NCBI RefSeq assembly: GCF_014646135.1
Contig: NZ_BMMW01000002.1
Coordinates: 992,001-1,056,000 of the forward strand
Length of the DNA: 64,000 nucleotides
Source: Nocardia camponoti
Lineage (GTDB): Bacteria > Actinomycetota > Actinomycetes > Mycobacteriales > Mycobacteriaceae
Reading direction: 5' to 3'
The translations under genes were made by a program, and so were the position numbers. Numbering within the stretch: the stretch's first letter is position 1; the number at the start of each line of letters is the position of its first letter. This document shows positions 25,301-34,300 of this stretch, piece by piece. The notes under the pieces were generated by a model. That model saw only the letters and a list, made by a program, of their open reading frames with translations, did not search any database and was not told the origin of the DNA.

Positions 25301-28300
25301 ACCGACCGAGCCAGCGATACCGGTGACGTCACCGATGGTGTTCGTCAGATCGCCCGCGACCCCGGTCACGCCGCCGACGAAGTCGCTCACGTTGCCAACC
25401 GAGTTCGTCACGTCGCCGACTGACTGCGTCAGGTCGCCCGCAACGCCGCTCACGTCGCCAACCGACTGCGTGAGGTCGCCCGCAACGCCGGTCACGTTCC
25501 CGATCGACGGGTCGCCAGTGATGTCGCCAATCGAACCGACGGTCTGCGTGAGGTCGCCCGCGATGCCAGTTACGTTCCCAACGTCGCTCAGCGACTGCGT
25601 GAGGTCGCCCGCCACACCCGCGACATCGCCGATGCCGGACACATCTCCCGCGACGCCGGTCAGGTCGCCGCCAATGTCGCTCACCGAGTTGGTGAGGTCG
25701 CCCGCAACGCCGGTCACGTTCCCGATCGACGGGTCACCGGTGATGTCGCCGACCGAGCCGATAGTCTGCGTCAAGTCGCCAGCGACGCCCGATACGTCAC
25801 CAACGGACTGCGTGAGGTCACCCGCGACACCGGTCACATTCTGTGTGAGATCGCCTGCGACACCAGTGATTTCGCCAACCGAACCAGCGATGCCGGTTAC
25901 GTCGCCGACGACATCGGTCACGTTGCCAACCGAGTTGGTCACGTCGCCGACGGACTGCGTCAAGTCGCCAGCGACGCCCGTGACGTCGCCTGCGATGCCC
26001 GATACGTCCCCAACCGACTGCGTGAGGTCACCCGCGACACCGGACACATTCTGCGTGAGGTCGCCAGCAACGCCCGTGACACCGCCCGTGATGCCCGATA
26101 CGTCGCCAATGGATTGGGTGAGGTCGCCCGCAACGCCGGTTACTTCGCCGACCGACCCAGCGATGCCAGTTACGTCGCCGACGACATCGGTCACGTTGCC
26201 AACCGAGTTGGTCACGTCGCCGACGGACTGCGTCAGGTCGCCCGCAACGCCGGTCACGTTTCCAATCGACGGGTCGCCCGTGATGTCACCAATCGAACCG
26301 ACGGTCTGCGTCAGGTCGCCAGCGACGCCCGTGACATCGCCCGCGATACCCGATACGTCACCAACGGACTGAGTGAGGTCACCCGCGACACCGGACACGT
26401 TCTGCGTGAGATCGCCTGCAACACCGGTGACTTCGCCAACCGAACCAGCGATGCCAGTGACGTCGCCCGCGATGCCCGAAACATCGCCAATCGAATTACC
26501 AACGCCGCCAACAACATCCGATACCGAGTTGGTGAGGTCGCCCGCCACGCCCGTCACATCGCCAACGGAGCCAACCGAATTCGTCAGGTCACCCGCGACA
26601 CCGGTGATGTCGCTGATCGACCCAATGTCGGTGACATCGCCGACGGTGTTCGAAAGATCGCCAACCGAGCCAACATTCGACAGCACGTCCCCAACGGAAC
26701 CGATGTCGCCGATCGAGTTGGTGAGGTCGCCCGCAACTCCAGTGACGTCGCTAATCGAGCCGATATCGGTGACGTCGCCCGCGATCCCGGTCACGTCGCC
26801 GATGCCGCTCACCACGTCGCTCACGTCGCCGACACTGCCAACGTTGGTCAGGTCCCCGACCACACTGCTCACGTCGCCGACGTTCCCAACTCCGCCGACG
26901 ACGTCGCTCACGTCCCCGGCGATACCAGTCACGTCGCTGATTCCGCCGATCACGTCCCCGCCGACACCGGACAGATCACCCGCGACGCCGGTTACGTCGC
27001 CGACGACATTCGTCACGTCGCCAACCCCGCTGACCACGTCACTCACGTCCCCGGCGATGCCAGTCACGTCGCCGATGCCGGTCACGTCGCCGACAACGTT
27101 CGTCACATCGCCAACCCCGCTGACCACGTCGCCAACCGACTGCGTCAGGTCGCCCCCAACGCCGGTCACGTCGCCAATCGAGCCGATGTCGGTTACGTCG
27201 CCGACCACATTGCTCACGTCGCCGACGCCACTGATCACGTCGCCGCCAACGCCGGTCACGTCGCTGATCCCGCTGATCACGTCGCCGCCAACGCCAGTGA
27301 GGTCGCCAGCAACGCCGCTCACGTCACCAACCGACTGCGTCACGTCGCCAACCGAACCGATCCCACCGGCAAGCACGTCGCCGACCGAACCAATGTCGGT
27401 CAGATCGCCCGCGATTCCGGTGACGTCGCCAATCGAGCCAACATCCGTGATGTCACCAATCACGTTGCTCACGTCCGAGATCGACCCGATGTCGCCAGCC
27501 ACCCCGGACACGTCGCCGATCACATCGCCGCCAACGCCGGACAGATCACCCGCGACCCCGGTCACGTCACCGACGACATTCGTCACGTCGCCAACCCCGC
27601 TGAGATCGCCCGCGACACCGGTGACATCGCTGATCGACCCGATCCCGCCGGCGAGCACGTCGCCAACCGAACCGATGTTGCTCATGTCCCCAACCGACTG
27701 GGTTACGTCACCCGCGATGCCAGCCACATCGCCCACCGACTGCGTCACGTCGCCGACGCCGCTGACCACGTCGGTCACGTCCCCGGCCACGCCGGTCACG
27801 TCGCCGACCGAGCCAACGTCGACGAGGTCGGTGAGGTTGCCCGCGGTGTTGGTGAGGTCGCCCGCGACACCCGTCACGTCGCCTACGGCCCCGTTCCCAC
27901 TGAGCACGTCACCCACGTCGCCGACCGTCTGCGTAACGTCGCCAACCGACCCGACGTTCGTGAGATCACCGACGGACTGCGTGAGGTTCCCGACGGTATT
28001 CGTCACGTCGCCAACCGAGCCAACATCGGTGATGTCGCCAATCGACTGCGTCAAATTCCCAACGCCACCAACAACATCCGTAACGTCGCCGACCGACTGC
28101 GTGAGGTTCCCGACGGTATTCGTCACGTCCCCAGCCACACCAGTTACGTCGCCAATCGAGCCGACTCCACCCGCAAGCACGTCGCCCACCGAGCCGACGT
28201 TCGTGAGATCACCGAGGCCGGTCACGTCGCCGACCGACTGCGTGAGGTTCCCGACGGTGTTCGTCACGTCGCCAACCGAGCCGACGTTAGCGATGTCACC

Positions 28301-31300
28301 AACCGACTGCGTCACGTCGCCAACGCCGCTGACCACGTCAGTCACATCCCCAGCCACGCCGGTTACGTCGCCAACCGAGCCAATATCGGTGATGTCACCG
28401 ATCGACTGCGTCAAATTCCCAACGCCCCCAACAACATCCGTGACATCACCCGCGACGCCCGAAACATCGCCGACCGACTGGGTCAAGTTCCCAACCGTCT
28501 GCGTGACGTCGCCAACCGACCCAATATCGCCAACCCCGCCGACCACATCGCCCGCGACACCCGTCACGTCACCAACCGACTGCGTCAGGTTCCCAATGTT
28601 GGACACCGGATCGCCGGTCAAGTTGCCGACGGTGTTCGTCACGTCGCCGAGCGAGCCGATGTCACCAACCACGTTGGTCACGTCCCCGAGCGACCCAACA
28701 TTCGTCACGTCACCTACGACGCCAGTCAGATTCCCGATGTTCGAAATTGGATCGCCCGTGAGGTTGCCGACCGTGTTGGTCACGTCGCCCACCGACTGAG
28801 TGAGGTTGCCAACGCCGCCAACAACATCGGTGACGTCGCCCGCGACGCCCGTCACGTCGCCGAGCGACCCAACGTTCGTCACGTCGCCAACAACGTCGCT
28901 GATCGACCCGATCTCACTCACGTCGCCAACCACGTTCGACACGTCACCGACGGACTGCGTCACGTTGCCAATGTTCGAAAGCGCGTCGCCCGCAACACCT
29001 GTCACGTTGCCGACGTCACCCACCGACTGCGTGAGGTCACCGGCGACCCCGGCCACGGTATTAGTCAGGTTGCCGATATTCGACACGTCGCCGACGGTGT
29101 TGGTCAGGTCGCCCGCGACGCCACTTACGTCGCCCGCGATCCCGGAAATATCGCCGATGCCACCGACCACATCGCCGACGGTGTTGGTCACGTTGCCCGC
29201 GCCTCCGGCGATCCCGGTGACGTCACCTACGACGTTCGAAATGTCACCAAGCGAACCGACGGTCTGCGTGAGGTCGCCAGCGACACCCGTCACGTCGCCG
29301 ACCGTGTTGGTCAGGTTGCCCACATCCCCGGCGATCCCGGTGACATCACCAAGCGAACCAACAGTCTGCGTCAGATCACCGATGTTGCCGATATCCGAGA
29401 CGTCACCGATGGTGCTGGTCAGGTCGCTGATCGAGCCGATATCGCCGACAGTGTTGGTCACGTCGCTGATCGCGCCCGCACCGGAGAGCACGTCGCCGAC
29501 GCTATTGGTGACGTCACCCGCGACACCCGAAACGTCGCCGACCGTGTTCGTCAGGTTCCCCGCGTCGATCACGTCGCTGACGTCGCCAACCGTCTGAGTC
29601 AGGTCACCCGCGACCCCAGCAACGTCACCGACCGAACCAACGGTCTGCGTGAGATCCCCCGCGACGCCAGTCACGTTGCTAATTCCGCCAACTACATCGC
29701 CGACGGTGTTGGTCACGTTCCCCACGCCACCTGCGACCCCAGTGAGGTCGCCCGCGACACCCGTCACGCCGCCGACCACATCGCCGACGTTGCCGACGCT
29801 ATTGGTCAGGTCGCCCGCGACGCCGGACACATCGCCAACGACGTTGCTCACGTCGCCGATATCGCTAACCCCGCCAACGACGTCCCCGACCGTGCTGGTC
29901 ACATTCCCCACGCCACCTGCGACGCCAGTGAGGTCGCCCGCGACGCCAGTCACGTCGCTAACGCCGCCGACAACATCGCCAGCCGTGTTGGTCACGTTGC
30001 CCACGTCACCAACGGTGCTCGTCAGGTTCCCCACGTCCCCAACGACGTTGGAAATGTCGCCAACCGAGCCCACCGTTTGCGTCAGATCACCGGCGACACC
30101 CGTCACGTCGCCGACCCCGCCAACAACGTCGGAAACATCGCCGACCGTGTTGGTCAGGTTCCCCACGCCTCCGGCGATTCCGGTGAGGTCGCCAGCAACG
30201 CCCGTCACGTCACCACCGACGTTCGAAATGTCGCCAACCGTCTGCGTCAGGTCGCCGATGCCACTCACATCGCCGACCGTGCTGGTGAGGTCGCTGATCG
30301 AGCCGACGTTCGTCACGTCGCCAACAACGTCACTCACATTGCCAACGCCGCCAACAAGATTCGTGATGTCCCCCGTGTTGACGACACCGCCGATCACGTC
30401 GCCCGCAACGCCAGTCACATCGTTGACCCCACCCGCGATGCCGGTCACGTCGCCGACAGTGTTCGTCACGTCACCGATCGAGCCCACATTCGAAATCGCG
30501 CCGCCCGCAACATCACTCACGTTTCCGATGTTCGATCCGATATCGCCAACGCTGCCGATCACGTCGCCCGCAACGCCAGTCACATCGCCGCCGACGGAGC
30601 CAACGTTGGATACGACGTCGGTCACGTCACCGATCCCGCTCACGTCGCCGAGGGTGTTGGTGAGGTCGCCCGCGACGCCCGTCACGCTGCCCACATCGCC
30701 AACCGTGCTGGTCAAATCGTTGATCGAGCCGATGTTGGACACCACATCACTGACGTCGCCAACATTGCCAATGTTGCTGACGACATCCGACAGATTCCCA
30801 ACGCCACCAACAACATTCGTTACGTCGCCAGCGACTCCGGTGACATCACCGACGCCATCAACCACATCGGTCACGTTGCCGATATCACTGATATCCCCAA
30901 CTCCCCCAACGATATTGGTTACATCGCCAGCCACGCCGGACACGTCACTCACGTTGCCGAGAGTGTTGGTGAGGTCGCCCGCGACGCCGGTCACGTTGCC
31001 CACATCACCGACCGTGCTGGTCAGGTCGTTGATCGAACCGATGTTGGAAACCACATCACTGACGTCGCCGACGCCGGTCACCAGGTTCGTGACGTCGCCA
31101 GCGACACCGGTTACGTCGCCAACATTGCCGAAATTGCTGACTACATCCGACAGGTTGCCTACGCCCCCAACGACATTCGTCACATCTCCAGCCACGCCAG
31201 ACACATCGCTCACATCGCCAACCGAACCGACGTTGCCGATCACGTCACCCGCGACACCTGTCACGTCGCCGACGTTCGTGACATCACCGGCGACCCCGCT

Positions 31301-34300
31301 GACGTCCCCAACCACGCTGCTCACGTCGGAAATCGAGCCGATGTTGCTGAACGCGTCGCCAGCGACCCCGGTTACGTCCGAAATCGCGCCCGCGTTGTTG
31401 AGCACGTCGCCCGCGACGTTGCTGACATCACCCACGTTGCCAACGAGATTCGTCACGTCGCCGATGTTGCCGACGTCGCCCACGACCCCGCTGACATCAC
31501 CAACGACGTTGCTCACGTCGCCCGCAACCCCGCTCACGTCGCCGACCACGTTGGAAACGCCACCCACGCTCGCGACGTCGCCGACCACACCGCTCACGTC
31601 GGAAATCGAACCGACGTTGCTGAGCACGTCGCCCGCGACACCGGTTACGTCGCCAACGTTGCCGACGACATTCGTCACGTCGCTGAGGTCAGACACGTCG
31701 CCAGCGATCCCGGTGACGTCCGAAATCGAGCCCGCGTTGTTGAGGACGTCGCCGACCACGTTGGAAACGTCACCCACGCTCGCGACATCGCCGACCACGT
31801 TGCTCACGTCGGAAATCGAGCCAGCGTTATTGAGCACGTCGCCCGCGACGTTGGTGATGTCACCGAAGTTGGTCACGTCGACGATGTTGCTGACGTCGCC
31901 CGCAACACCACTCACGTCACCCGCGACCCCGCTCACGTCGCCAACCACGTTGCTCACGTCCGAAATCGAACCCGCGTTATTGAGCACGTCACCCACCACA
32001 TTGGTGACATCGCCGGCCACGCCCGTCACGCCGCCAACATCGCCCACGTTGCCGATCACGTTCGACACGTCGCCGATGTTCGTGACGTCGCCAAGGTTGG
32101 TCACATCGCCAACGACGTTGCTCACGTCGCCGATGTTGGTTACGTCGCCCGCGACTCCGGTTACTCCGCCGACGACGTTGGTGACGTCCCCAGCCACGCC
32201 GCTCACGTCGCTGACGTTGCCGACTCCGCCGACCACGTCGCCTGCCGTGTTCGTGACCGACCCAATGTTCGATGCCACGTCGCCGAAAGTGCCGGTGACA
32301 TTGCCGATTCCGCCGACAAGGTTGGTTACGTCGCCGACCGAGCCGAGCGAACCCGAATTGTCGATCACGTCGCCGACCACGTCCCCGACGTTGCCCACCG
32401 AGGCCCCGTCGCCAATCACGTTGCCGACGGTGTTGGTCACGTCGGTCAGGTTGCCGACGTTGGTCAGGTCGCCGATCGACCCAACATCGCCTGCCACGTT
32501 CGTAACGTCGCCAACCACGCCACCGCCGACGGACGCGATGTCCCCGATCGACCCGACGTCCCCGACCACCTGACCCGCGTTGGTCACGTCGCCAACCACA
32601 TTCGTCACGTCGCCGACAGAACCGACGTTGTTGATGACGTCGCCCGCGATATCGCCCGTCGAGCCCACGTTGCTGAGCACATCGCCGCCGATGTTCGTGA
32701 CGTCGCCGACGGAGCTCACGTCGTTCAGCACGTCGCCAACCGACCCGACGTTGTTCACCACGCCACCCGCGACGTTGCCCACGTCCGAAATCGACCCAAC
32801 CTCGTTGAGTACGCCCCCAACGTCGGTCACGTCGCCAACCGAGCCGACGTTGCTGAGCACGTCACCCACATTCGTGACGTCGCCAATCGAACCAACATTG
32901 CTGAGCACGTCACCCGCGACGTTCGATACGTCGCCGATGGACCCAACACCGTTGGTGATGTCGCCCGTCACGTTGGTGATGTCGCCGACGGAGCTCACGT
33001 TGCTCAATACGTCGCCGACATTCGAAATCGAACCCGCGTTGTTCAGTACATCGCCGCCGACGTCACCGATCGAACCCGAGTTGCTCAGTACGTCGCCCGC
33101 AACGTTCGTGACGTCGCCAACCGAACCAACGTCGCCAATCACGTCGCCCGCGACATTGGTGACGTCGCCGATCGAACCAACGCTGCTGAGCACGTCACCC
33201 GCGACATTCGTGACGTCGCCAACCGAACCAACATTGCTGAGCACGTCACCCGCAACATTGCCAACGTCGGAGATCGAGCCAATGTCGGTGACGTCACCGA
33301 TGATGTTGCCCGCGTTAGTAATTGAGCCCGCGTTGTTGAGTACCTCGCTCACCGAGCCGACGTCAGTCACATCGCCAACCACGTTCGTGACGTCCCCAAC
33401 CGTCCCGATGTTGTTCAGCACCTCGCTGACGGACCCGACGTCGCCAACCACGTCGCCAACGGACCCACCCGTCACGTTGCTGAGCACGTCACCGACCGAG
33501 CCGACGTTGGTCACGTCACCAGCAACGCCGCTGACACCGCCGACAACATCACCAACGGATCCAACGTTGATCACGTCCCCGGCCACATTGCTGACGTCGC
33601 CAACCACACCCGTAACCGACCCAACGTTGGTCACGTCGCCGAGCACATCGCCCACCGAGCCGATGTCACTGACCACGTTGCTGACGTCCCCAACGGACCC
33701 GATATCAGTCACGTCGCCGACCGACCCGATGACGTTGCCAACCCCCGTCACGTTGCTGAGCACGTCGCTGACCGAGCCGACGTTCGTCACGTCGCCGGCA
33801 ACATTGCTCACGCCGCCAACCACGTCGCCAACCGAACCAACGTTCGTGACGTCGCCAACCGTCCCGACCACATCGCCAACCGACCCGACGTTGGTCACCC
33901 CACCGAGCACATCCCCAACCGAGCCCACATCGGTGACATCCCCAACGGTCCCGATCACATCGCCAACCGAGCCAACATCACCAACCACATTGCTGACGTC
34001 CCCAACGGAACCAATCACGTCCCCAACCGACCCAACGTCGGTCACGTCCCCGACGACACTCCCCACGTCGCCAACGGACCCGACAACATTGCTGATGTCC
34101 CCAACGACATTCCCAATCGACCCCACATTCGTGACCCCACCAAGCACATCCCCAACCGACCCGATCGACCCAATCCCGCCGTCAACCAAATCCCCCGCAA
34201 CATTCCCAATGTTGCCCACATTCGTCAGACCACTAATCGGCCCAACATTCCCAAGGAAGCTCGTAACCGGGTCAATCGACACCGCATCGCCAACGACGTT